A program made the position numbers and the translations under genes. From Candidatus Fermentibacteraceae bacterium (lineage in GTDB: Bacteria > Fermentibacterota > Fermentibacteria > Fermentibacterales > JCC-6): DNA of 9,541 bases. This document shows positions 1 to 6,891 of this stretch, in pieces (the stretch's first letter is position 1; the number at the start of each line of letters is the position of its first letter). The stretch spans positions 1-9,541 of the forward strand of contig JAOZQW010000071.1 of assembly GCA_029932015.1 (NCBI GenBank). Direction: 5' to 3'. The notes under the pieces were generated by a model. The model did no database searches and was not told where the DNA came from. It saw only the letters and a program-made list of their open reading frames with translations.

Positions 1-181
1 AGCGATGATATTCATTTCCGGTTACAGGAGTGAGTCCTGGACAGGATAATGAAACCGGCGACCTGGAGTGCGAACTCGATATGGACCAGGCTCGAAGTGG
101 TCATGCGCTGACTGCGGGAGAAATCCCCGGACGACAATCACTCCCGGAACAATTACTGTCTGTTGTATCCCGCCCCTGGAT

Positions 182-2068
182 CTACTCCGGATCGCCTGCT
201 TCATATTCGGATGCGAGAAGCCTCGCCACCCTCTGGCCGAAGCCTGCCGGGTCATCGGGTCTGCCTCCGGTCATAACGAGACCGAGGTCAAAAAGGGTCC
301 TGACCATGTCAGCCAGCTTCTCGCCGGAGCGGTCCTTCTCGTAGAGATCCTGCATGACGGTGATGACGGGATGGACCGGATTCAGCTCCAGTATCCTCTT
401 TGCATCCGGCATCTCCTGATTCATGGACCTCATCATCTGCCTGAGCATCTCGCCGGGATCGTTCCTGTCCATGACGATGATGCAGGGAGCATCTGTGAGC
501 CTCGGTGAGAAGCGGACATCTTCCACGCCCTCACCCAGCTGGTCCTTCATGTACTCAAGCAGCCCCTTGTAGGTCTCCTCGGCATGGTGCTTCTCCGACT
601 TCTCCGCCTCTGTCAGGTCCTCCTCACCTGTTTCGGTGAGCAGCGAGACGAGACGCTTGCCCCTGTATTCGCCAAGTGACTGGAGCATGAACTCGTCCAC
701 CGGACTGTCGAAGAGAAGCACTTCTGTTCCGGAACCACCTGCGGATTCGAGGTAAGGAGATGAGGCGAGTTCCTTCCTGTCGGTTCCGGTGATGTAGAAT
801 ATCCTGTCGGTATCCTCAGGGAGTTCCTCAACAAGCTTTCGGAGACTCTTCCTCTCATCCCCCGAGCGGGAGGTCCAGACAAGAAGCAGGTCGGCCAACC
901 TCTCCCTGTGGGCGGCATCCGAGTAGATACCCTCCTTGATGAGGTCGCCGAAGTTCTCGAACAGCTTCGTAAACGTCTCCGGCTCCTCCTCGAGGAGTTT
1001 CTCGAACCAGGAGATGACCTTGCCGGTGAGCGCGTTGCGGATGACCTGGACAGTCCTGTTCTCCTGAAGGGTCTCTCTGGAGATGTTGAGAGGTAGATCA
1101 TCTGATTCGACAACACCCTTTAAGAATCGGAGATACCTTGGCAGCAGCTCGTCTGCTTCCTCCTTGATGAGTACCTTCCTGATGTAGAGTCTGACCCCTG
1201 CCTTGTAGTCAGGGAGCATCATCTCCATGACCCGGCCTGAAGGTACGAAGAGGAGAGCCTTGAACTCGATCGTCCCCTCGGCATGGTAGACAAGTCTGGA
1301 AAGAGGAGGCTCATGTGCGAGAGTCAGGTTCTGGAAAAACTCATCGTACTCTTCAGAGGGAACATCTGACTCGGACCTTGTCCAGATGGGCTGCCTTGTA
1401 TTCACCGGCTCCGAGTCTGCTTCTTCGCCCGTATCGATGTAGACTGGATGGGTAATGAAATCAGAGTATTTCCTGACCAGCTCCCGCAGTCTGTACTCCT
1501 GCAGGTATTCACTCATCTCCTCCTTGAGGTGAAGTATGATGCTGGTCCCCTCCGGGAGGTCATCCTCTTCCCTGAGAGTGAAGCTCTCGTGCCCGGTTGA
1601 ACTCCATCTATGTCCCGGATCATCACTACCGGTCTTTCTGGAAAGCACATCGACCTTGTCAGCGACCATGAAGGCGGAGTAGAAGCCAACACCGAACTGA
1701 CCGATGAACTCAGGCGTCTCGGTATCCTCTCCGTCTTCGAGAGAATCCAGGAAGCTTCGAGTGCCGGAACTGGCAATGGTCCCCAGCTCGGCTGCCATCT
1801 CGTCACCGGTCATGCCGATACCGTCATCTCTGACGGTGAGGGTTCGGGCTTCAGTATCAGGGATAATGTCTATCCGCAGTTTCCTGCCCTCACCCAGACC
1901 TGATGACCTGACCATCTCAAACCGGAGCTTGTCCAGGGCATCGGATGCATTTGAGACCAGCTCGCGGAGGAAAATATCAGGATGCGAGTAGAGACTGTTG
2001 ATAACGATGTCCAGGACTCTTCGCGTCTCGGCCTTGAATTTCAGATTGCGTGTTTTTTTGGGGGACAT
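182..2068 (-). CDS. htpG: Molecular chaperone HtpG (bacterial Hsp90)
   Basis: ATP-dependent cytosolic homodimeric chaperone that remodels late-folding client proteins. The 628 residues match the usual HtpG length. The N-terminal GHKL ATPase domain (about 1-215) shows FLREL-SNASDA with catalytic Glu36 and Mg-binding Asn40, then DDGIGM (81-86), GTIASSGT, and the lid/glycine motif [11 protein letters not shown] (123-133). The middle domain carries NISRET with the conserved catalytic arginine (about 331), followed by QENR. The C-terminal dimerisation domain is present and lacks a eukaryotic MEEVD tail, as expected. A GTG at 2074 is the longest start, but AAAGGAG at 2074-2080 overlaps it and lies 5 nt before ATG 2068, so ATG 2068 is chosen. 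The gene lies 48 nt downstream of the sulfatase-like gene on the same strand and may be co-transcribed with it. I see no CIRCE-type operator or obvious heat-shock promoter in that gap. Identification is very secure. Confidence 0.97.
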
Positions 2069-2073
2069 CCCCA

Positions 2074-2080
2074 CTCCTTT
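2074..2080 (-). promoter_or_regulatory. Ribosome binding site deciding the htpG start
   Basis: On the minus strand this reads AAAGGAG, followed by TGGGG and ATG at 2068 (5-nt spacer). The alternative GTG at 2074 would overlap the Shine-Dalgarno itself, so it is not the likely start. Confidence 0.8.
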
Positions 2081-2116
2081 CTTTGATCGTTTGCTGGATT
2101 GACGTTCAGGTTATTG

Positions 2117-3043
2117 TCAGCGCAGTTTCCCCTCGAGGAAGGGAACCGCGAAGACCTTCTCATGGAAGACGGGGCCATGCCCGAAGTAGCCATCCTCGCC
2201 AAATAGCTCTCCGTGGTCTGAAGTGACTGTGATGTAGGTGTTGTCCGGAACGATATCGAAGAGTTTTTCGAAGATGGTATCGAGGTATCGCACTGTCTCG
2301 ACCTGTCTTGCCCTGAGACGGTCAAGCTGGTCCTGATCAAAGAACCGCGGAACCTCTTCCTCGGTGATTAGCTTCCCTCCGACTACATGATCGTCAAGAT
2401 GCTTGAATACTCCGTGGACACCGCTTATCCGCGGCCACTCATTACGGGGTTCGGAGGGCAGGGCATAGGGGTAGTGCGTTTCGCCAACATTGAGAAGATA
2501 GAATGAAGGTCTGGAATCAGAAAACGTCATCCTGTCCAGCATGGCGTTCATATCATTGTGATCGGGCATCAGAGTGTAGCTGTCAAAGCCGCTGTTAATG
2601 GGAGTGTGGCTGTTGAGGACCGGGAGTGAGACCATAGCCCTCGTGATGTATCCAAGCGTGCTTCTGAGATAATCAGGCAGGTACAGCCTCGGGACGAGAC
2701 TTCGGAAGCCAACGCCCTCCGCACCAAGACGTTCGTTGAATTTAAGGAAATCCTTCTTGTAGTACTCTGACGCAAATACATTCGTTGGACTGGTGTGGGG
2801 CATAAGACCCATGAGGAGGTTGTAATGTGATGGAGCGGTCCATGAGGCGTAGGCATAGCGGCGCTCCGGCTCTGCAAGTTTCATGATGGTCCGCGGGTTG
2901 GCCTCCATGAATGTATCATATCTGCAGCTGTCCAGAACAATGACGATGTAGTTGTTCAGGCCCTCGAAGGACGGTGCAGCACTTTTCTCCACTGATGCTT
3001 CCGCTTCTGCCTTATCTTTCCTGCCGCTTCCGAAGAGCTTCAT
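2117..3043 (-). CDS. Cytosolic sulfatase-like / alkaline phosphatase superfamily enzyme
   Basis: Predicted metal-dependent hydrolase or phospho/sulfo-transferase of the alkaline phosphatase superfamily; substrate unknown. In 308 residues I see the first metal-binding aspartate in VIVLDSCRYD (Asp38), a nucleophile loop SWTAPSH with Thr69 or Ser72 where sulfatases have Cys/Ser-x-Pro-Ser-Arg, His190 in GETHYPY, the second metal site TSDHGE (Asp276-His277), and GHG (289) near the C-terminus. There is no signal peptide or membrane segment. The first 25 residues are charged and low in complexity, so the enzyme should be cytoplasmic, unlike most true sulfatases. It is also shorter than classical sulfatases (450-550 aa). 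ATG 3043 is supported by GGAGG four bases upstream. It lies directly upstream of htpG on the same strand, which suggests co-transcription but gives no clear functional link. The superfamily call is firm; the reaction is not determined. Confidence 0.8.
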   Translation of the reverse strand: MKLFGSGRKDKAEAEASVEKSAAPSFEGLNNYIVIVLDSCRYDTFMEANPRTIMKLAEPERRYAYASWTAPSHYNLLMGLMPHTSPTNVFASEYYKKDFLKFNERLGAEGVGFRSLVPRLYLPDYLRSTLGYITRAMVSLPVLNSHTPINSGFDSYTLMPDHNDMNAMLDRMTFSDSRPSFYLLNVGETHYPYALPSEPRNEWPRISGVHGVFKHLDDHVVGGKLITEEEVPRFFDQDQLDRLRARQVETVRYLDTIFEKLFDIVPDNTYITVTSDHGELFGEDGYFGHGPVFHEKVFAVPFLEGKLR

Positions 3044-3099
3044 TGAACCTCCACTGATAAACTCTGATGAGATAATGATGCCGACACCGAGGTATTGTT

Positions 3100-3122
3100 A
3101 CCCAGGGCAGCACCACCCGGGT
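3100..3122 (-). terminator. GC-rich hairpin between the Mla-type operon and the sulfatase-like gene (possible terminator)
   Basis: On the minus strand ACCCGGG and CCTGGGT pair as a 7-bp stem with one G-T wobble around a 9-nt loop. It lies 41 nt after the lipoprotein stop and before the next gene, where a terminator would be expected. No U-run follows, so intrinsic termination is doubtful. It could instead be an mRNA-stabilising hairpin, or chance. The rest of the 119-nt gap shows no convincing promoter. Confidence 0.25.
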
Positions 3123-3162
3123 CAGCACATTCTCTGATCATGCTTCGATGTCCCCGGCAGTC

Positions 3163-3792
3163 TTACCGGATTGGCAGCATCACTGACCAGATGTCGCCCA
3201 TTACTTCTTCATCGAATATGCCGACAAGGATCGACATAGCTGAAGTCAATTCTCTGTAGCTCGGTTCAGTGAGCTGTCTGTTGTATTTGTAGTTCTTCTG
3301 AAACACGAGTGAGTTGTCCGTTCCGTCGAGCACGGTCAAGTCAACTTCAAGGATGGCCTCCCAGGTGCCTCCGGATTCCCTGCCGCCGAAAGCCCGGACA
3401 TAGCCTTCCACGACATAGTCATCCCTGAGCATGGTTGACGTTCTGAGCACTGCTCCCCAGTTGCCTGTATCGATGAGGTCTGCGGAAAGATGATCGGGGA
3501 GAAGCTGCATGGGTCTTGCGGTCCAGACATCACTTGATGCCCTGTTAACCGAACCATCCTCCATCAGCACGACAATCTCTGTCCGCTGGAGTGAAGGGAC
3601 CGAAGAGAAGTCCTTGATCCTGATCACATAATTCGAGGATATACCCCATGAGTCAGGGGGCTCTCTGTCCAGGGTCCAGACGATAGCCGCCGAAGACGGG
3701 TTGCCGCCAATGGGCACATTGACATTGATACAGGATACTGCCGAAAGGAGCAGGACGGCCGTGAATAGTGTGAAGATCGGTCTGCGGCTCAC
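3163..3792 (-). CDS. ABC transport auxiliary lipoprotein (PqiC-like) of the MCE operon
   Basis: Predicted lipoprotein partner of the MCE transporter encoded just upstream, likely bridging to or sitting in the outer membrane on its periplasmic face. The 209 residues begin with a basic n-region (MSRR), a hydrophobic stretch and a lipobox-like SAVSC with Cys21 as the lipidation site; the -3 residue is Ala rather than the preferred Leu. The mature part follows the pattern of the ABC_trans_aux (PqiC/DUF330-type) family: an early beta strand YVIRIKDFSSVPSLQRTEIV, then W..RPMQLLPDHL..DL, and a conserved beta-rich remainder. The start is GTG 3792, overlapping the MCE gene stop as GTGA, so translation is probably coupled; the Shine-Dalgarno is only a weak GAGGGGG. 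Family assignment rests on pattern and operon position rather than a strong motif, because these lipoproteins diverge quickly. Confidence 0.78.
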   Translation of the reverse strand: MSRRPIFTLFTAVLLLSAVSCINVNVPIGGNPSSAAIVWTLDREPPDSWGISSNYVIRIKDFSSVPSLQRTEIVVLMEDGSVNRASSDVWTARPMQLLPDHLSADLIDTGNWGAVLRTSTMLRDDYVVEGYVRAFGGRESGGTWEAILEVDLTVLDGTDNSLVFQKNYKYNRQLTEPSYRELTSAMSILVGIFDEEVMGDIWSVMLPIR

Positions 3793-4658
3793 CGCCAGAC
3801 CCCCTCTCTTATAGTCGGGAGCAGCAGGCCCCCGGGATCAATACTGAGGATTTCCAGGAAATCCGATAGATTTTTCAGAGCGTCAGATCCCTCGATCATT
3901 ATCTCATCCATACTCTGCATGAATGTCTGCAGCTGTGTGGAGAACTCGGTCAGGGTCCCTCCGAGACTATCCATCTCTGACAGGAACTCCGGAGCCATGA
4001 TCTCCAGCTGGAGAGATAATCTATTGAGATTCCGTCCGAGATCGGTGTAGACGATGAGTAGGGTGTCCAGGTTTGCCGTGTTTCGAAGGATAGCTTCCTC
4101 GATGTGCTCGATCATATCACTGTCGAAAATGGCATTCAGGTTCGTCAGCAGATCCTCTACCTGAGTGCTGATACCACCGAAATCCACTTCATGAATAATC
4201 TCAGCCATACGCGACAGAGTCGTTGTGACGGTCTGGAAGGCTCCTTCTCCAACTGGTATTACAGGATAAGGAGGAGTAAATGAGTAGGACGGGGGAACTG
4301 CGGCATTAAGTGTATCTGAGGTCAGGTTCATTACCTGAAGCCCTGTTATGCCAGTGAGTTGCATAGTTGCCACAATGGTGGAATCCATATTAAAACTCTG
4401 GTTGATGGTCATCTGGACCTCGACCAACCTGCCGTCCGGAGCGACCTCGATCTTCCTGACCTTACCTATGGGCACTCCGTTGTACATGACATTACTGCCC
4501 TGGGAGAGACCCTGCACGGACCATGAGAAGTAGCTGACGTATTTGTCCTGGGCCTGCTCACCGAATCCACCGGTAAGCCAAATGATCACAATGATGAACG
4601 CCAGACTGCTGACGCTGAAGAAGACACCCAGCCTGTACTTGTTCGCGGTCATCGACAT
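3789..4658 (-). CDS. mlaD: MCE-domain substrate-binding protein (MlaD-like)
   Basis: Periplasmic lipid-binding component of an Mla-type ABC transporter. MlaD-family proteins form hexameric rings over the permease through which phospholipid passes. The 289 residues show one N-terminal membrane anchor (about 10-29, ending in WLTGGFG) and a single MCE domain (about 38-115) with the hallmark VQGLSQGSNVMYNGVPIGKV. A long, mostly helical C-terminal region (about 145-272) is rich in heptad-like leucines and may extend the ring into a tube, as in longer MCE proteins. The linker before it is proline-rich (VPPSYSFTPPYPVIP). ATG 4658 lies 3 nt after the ATPase stop with GGGAG about 10 nt upstream; ATG 4652 is possible but poorly spaced. 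The C-terminus overlaps the lipoprotein start by 4 nt. It is about 100 residues longer than E. coli MlaD (183 aa). Confidence 0.93.
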   Translation of the reverse strand: MSMTANKYRLGVFFSVSSLAFIIVIIWLTGGFGEQAQDKYVSYFSWSVQGLSQGSNVMYNGVPIGKVRKIEVAPDGRLVEVQMTINQSFNMDSTIVATMQLTGITGLQVMNLTSDTLNAAVPPSYSFTPPYPVIPVGEGAFQTVTTTLSRMAEIIHEVDFGGISTQVEDLLTNLNAIFDSDMIEHIEEAILRNTANLDTLLIVYTDLGRNLNRLSLQLEIMAPEFLSEMDSLGGTLTEFSTQLQTFMQSMDEIMIEGSDALKNLSDFLEILSIDPGGLLLPTIREGVWR

Positions 4659-4661
4659 TTG

Positions 4662-5435
4662 TCAGCTTCTCCCTTCAGCCGCCTGGACGACCTCACGACC
4701 GAAAAATGCCTTCACTCTCGGATCGTCAGAAGTGTCCCTGAGTCCCCGTGCGGTTCCTTCGGCAATGATGCCATGTTTCTCAGGGTCAAGCATAACCACC
4801 CTGTCGGAAATGGCAAATATGCTGGCGAGTTCATGCGTAACAATAACAATAGTAGTTCCCAGACTCCTGTTTATGCTGATTATCAGCTCATCCAGCTGTG
4901 CCGAAGTCACGGGATCGAGACCGGCAGAAGGCTCATCAAAGAAAAGGATCTCAGGATCAAGAGCCATGGCTCTGGCAAGACCAGCCCTCTTCTGCATTCC
5001 ACCTGATATCTCAAGAGGATTTGAATCGGCAAAATCAGCCAGCCCAACTGTTTCAAGTTTGCTGTAGGCCACCAACTCCATCTCCTCATGCGGCACATCA
5101 GTGTATTCCTTGATGGGAAGCATCACGTTCTCGAGAACAGTAAGGTTCCCGAGAAGCGCTCCGGACTGGAAAGTGACACCCCATCTCCGGCGGCACTTCT
5201 CCAGGACTTCCGGGCTCTCCCATATGTCCTGGCCATCGAAGATGACCTTGCCCTTCCATGGTTTGTTCAATCCGAGGAGATAGCTCATCATCGTGCTCTT
5301 CCCGCAGCCGCTCTTGCCCACGATTACGAGTATCTTTCCTCGTTTCACTTCCAGGGAGATATCCTTGAGGACGAGTTTCTCGTCCCAGCCTCCGCTGAGA
5401 TCACTTACCTGTATGATGGCGTCAGAGGCAGCCAT
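4662..5435 (-). CDS. mlaF: MlaF-like ABC transporter ATPase
   Basis: Cytoplasmic nucleotide-binding subunit that powers lipid movement by the MlaE-type permease. The 257 residues include Walker A GKSGCGKST (40-48), the Q-loop in TFQSGALLGNLTVLENV (Gln90), the ABC signature ISGGMQKRAGLARAMA (from 143), Walker B ILFFDEPSAGLDP (163-175) with catalytic Glu168, and switch His201 in VTHE. The Q-loop wording FQSGALL and the SGGM form of the signature are typical of the MlaF/MCE-associated ATPases rather than general ABC importers. The start ATG 5435 shares its A with the TAA stop of the permease (TAATG), a classic coupling junction. The gene order permease-ATPase-MCE matches mlaE/F/D blocks seen widely, although E. 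coli has mlaF before mlaE. Confidence 0.96.
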   Translation of the reverse strand: MAASDAIIQVSDLSGGWDEKLVLKDISLEVKRGKILVIVGKSGCGKSTMMSYLLGLNKPWKGKVIFDGQDIWESPEVLEKCRRRWGVTFQSGALLGNLTVLENVMLPIKEYTDVPHEEMELVAYSKLETVGLADFADSNPLEISGGMQKRAGLARAMALDPEILFFDEPSAGLDPVTSAQLDELIISINRSLGTTIVIVTHELASIFAISDRVVMLDPEKHGIIAEGTARGLRDTSDDPRVKAFFGREVVQAAEGRS

Positions 5436-6568
5436 TACATCGATATCCCGGGACGGATATGAACGAAGAGAAGTGACATGAGGGCATCAGCCACTATGAC
5501 AAAGAAGATACTCATCACCACCGCACCAGTTGTAGCCTTGCCGACCTCCGCGGCGCCGCCGCGCACTCTCATCCCCATGTAGCTCCCTACATTAGCGATT
5601 ATCACAGCATATATGATGGCTTTTACCATTCCCCATATGATGTCGAAAGGAATGAGAGCACTGGATAATCCTGATATGTAGATGCTCGCCGGCATCCCCA
5701 GAAAAATTCCTCCTGCAAGAAGACCTCCGATTATCCCTGCGAAATTGGCGACAAGAACAAGGATGGGCATGACGCAGATGAGGGCGATCAGCTTGGGAGT
5801 TACCAGGTAGCCGAAGATGTCGAATCCCATGACACTCAGGGCATCGACCTCCTGGCGAACCTTCATAGTACCTATCTCTGCTGCATACGCTGAACCTGAC
5901 CGGCCAGCGACCAGAACAGCTGTCAGCATCGGACCGATCTCCCATGTGATGCTGTATGCGAGAAGCGCCGGCATGAAGGTCTCAGCTCCATAAGCACGCA
6001 TCTGATAACCGGCCTGATATCCGAGCACTGTACCGAGTAGCCAGGTGAGTGTGGCTATGATGGGGATGGCCCGCACACCGGACTCCTCCATGTAATAAAA
6101 GACCATCTGCCAGCGTATGCGTCCCGGATGCCTCACTGTATCAAAGAGTGTATTCAGAGTATTGCCGAGAAATCCCCAGAGACCGCTGATCGACTCGATG
6201 AAGGTAGCGATAGCTTCGCCAAGGTCCTCAAAATGCTCGTGCAGACCGTTCAGTTTCTTTGATGAGCCGACTCTGGAGACATTGTCATCAAAAGACTTGA
6301 ACAGATTATCAATAGCCTCAGCTGCGTTCAGCCTGCTGATCCTGACACCAGCCCTTTTGAGGGAATTCGCGAACTCGAAGAGAACCGCTGCTGGAATGGC
6401 ATCTATCCCCGGAGCATCGGCGAAATCGATATCGAAACAGCCGGCGCTCATGAATGCCTTGCGATGGCCCTCGAGGAGTTCGGACAGTCTGTCGCTCTCC
6501 TCGACCTGAAGTACACCGTGGATACTGAGCTTCGTGCCGTCGATAGAGAGCTTGCGGCCTTCGGTCAC
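5435..6568 (-). CDS. mlaE: STAS-MlaE fusion permease of the Mla-type transporter
   Basis: Integral membrane subunit of a phospholipid ABC transporter, with the cytoplasmic STAS partner (separate MlaB in E. coli) fused to its N-terminus. Of 377 residues, about 5-98 form the STAS domain (ending near RISRLNAAEAIDNLF), followed by an amphipathic linker (about 105-150) and the MlaE domain. The latter contains SITWEIGPMLTAVLVAGRSG, AAEIGTMKV and EVDALSVMG, hallmark MlaE cytoplasmic-loop sequences, and about five hydrophobic segments. The longest reading starts at ATG 6625, but GTG 6568 has AGGGAGG five bases upstream, begins right before the STAS domain, and avoids an odd 19-residue leader, so GTG 6568 is preferred. 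At the STAS position where MlaB has Asp-Thr-Ala-Gly, this protein reads Asp-Ala-Ile-Pro (56-59), so there is no phosphorylatable residue there. First gene of a four-gene operon. Confidence 0.93.
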   Translation of the reverse strand: MTEGRKLSIDGTKLSIHGVLQVEESDRLSELLEGHRKAFMSAGCFDIDFADAPGIDAIPAAVLFEFANSLKRAGVRISRLNAAEAIDNLFKSFDDNVSRVGSSKKLNGLHEHFEDLGEAIATFIESISGLWGFLGNTLNTLFDTVRHPGRIRWQMVFYYMEESGVRAIPIIATLTWLLGTVLGYQAGYQMRAYGAETFMPALLAYSITWEIGPMLTAVLVAGRSGSAYAAEIGTMKVRQEVDALSVMGFDIFGYLVTPKLIALICVMPILVLVANFAGIIGGLLAGGIFLGMPASIYISGLSSALIPFDIIWGMVKAIIYAVIIANVGSYMGMRVRGGAAEVGKATTGAVVMSIFFVIVADALMSLLFVHIRPGISM

Positions 6569-6573
6569 GGGGT

Positions 6574-6580
6574 CCTCCCT
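6574..6580 (-). promoter_or_regulatory. Ribosome binding site deciding the permease start
   Basis: The minus strand reads AGGGAGG, then ACCCC and GTG at 6568. The upstream ATG 6625 has no comparable Shine-Dalgarno. Confidence 0.75.
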
Positions 6581-6620
6581 AGGTGGCTCAAGTATGAACA
6601 GGGCTATCACTATTCCTCGA

Positions 6621-6649
6621 ATCATAGCCCCGATGAAGCCTCTGGTACA
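6621..6649 (-). promoter_or_regulatory. Candidate promoter of the Mla-type operon
   Basis: On the minus strand there is a -10-like TATGAT (6626-6621, 5 of 6 to consensus), preceded after exactly 17 nt by TGTACC (6649-6644, only 3 of 6 to TTGACA). It would start transcription near 6614, giving a leader of about 45 nt before GTG 6568. If real, it also shows that ATG 6625 cannot be the start, because that ATG lies inside the -10 box. The -35 is weak. Confidence 0.35.
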
Positions 6650-6658
6650 GACCGCCTG

Positions 6659-6688
6659 TTGGCAATGAAGTCAAAAGATATTCATATT
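6659..6688 (+). promoter_or_regulatory. Candidate promoter of the small membrane protein gene
   Basis: TTGGCA (6659-6664, 5 of 6 to the -35 consensus) is followed after 18 nt by CATATT (6683-6688, 4 of 6), in an AT-rich patch. It would give a leader of about 25 nt before ATG 6721, and it lies back-to-back with the operon promoter candidate. Confidence 0.35.
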
Positions 6689-6720
6689 CTTTTCTGAACA
6701 TGGATGAATGGAGGTTCTCA

Positions 6721-6858
6721 ATGGGAACTCTTGTATTTCTTGTGCTCAGACTTGTTTTCGGGTACAACGAGATCGGTGACGGCCAGACTCTGGCGACACT
6801 GGTCTCCCTGGATTCCATCGCACTCGTGCTTTTCCTGAAACTGAAAAACAGGATCTAG
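6721..6858 (+). CDS. Small hydrophobic (putative membrane) protein, 45 aa
   Basis: Function not recognised. The reading frame encodes 45 residues: a hydrophobic N-terminal stretch (GTLVFLVLRLVFGY), a short polar turn (NEIGDGQT), a second hydrophobic stretch (TLATLVSLDSIALVLFLKL) and a basic end (KLKNRI). This is the layout of a two-segment membrane hairpin or a single-span microprotein. GGAGG at 6710-6714 lies six bases before ATG 6721; an in-frame ATG at 6700 would add seven residues but lacks a Shine-Dalgarno. The gene diverges from the Mla-type operon and converges on the secreted protein gene, whose stop lies 33 nt away. The strong ribosome binding site, hydrophobicity pattern and clean fit between neighbours argue for a real gene, but no family is recognised and the frame is short enough to arise by chance. 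Confidence 0.5.
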   Translation: MGTLVFLVLRLVFGYNEIGDGQTLATLVSLDSIALVLFLKLKNRI

Positions 6859-6891
6859 TTGATCGAGGCCGAACCTGAATCTGCGCGAATG

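Noticed and set aside
25..39. CAGGA/TCCTG inverted repeat near the left edge as an htpG terminator
   Set aside because: Only 5 bp of stem, no T-run on either side, and more than 140 nt beyond the htpG stop. A second weak pair (115-120/141-146) has a 20-nt loop and is no better.
68..508. Plus-strand 146-codon frame overlapping the htpG 3' end
   Set aside because: Most of it is antisense to conserved htpG sequence and the product resembles no family.
2048..2062. Run of A7 following C5 at the start of htpG as a programmed frameshift site
   Set aside because: It is only codons 2-6 of htpG, the downstream frame is intact and the alternative frame has no plausible product. It encodes Pro-Lys-Lys-Thr normally.
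4543..5067. Plus-strand 174-codon frame across the ATPase and MCE genes
   Set aside because: Antisense to two secure genes, with low-complexity Ser/Pro-rich translation typical of a shadow frame.
6588..6818. Minus-strand 76-codon frame upstream of the permease
   Set aside because: It covers the divergent promoter region and the antisense of the small membrane protein, with no Shine-Dalgarno and no recognisable product.
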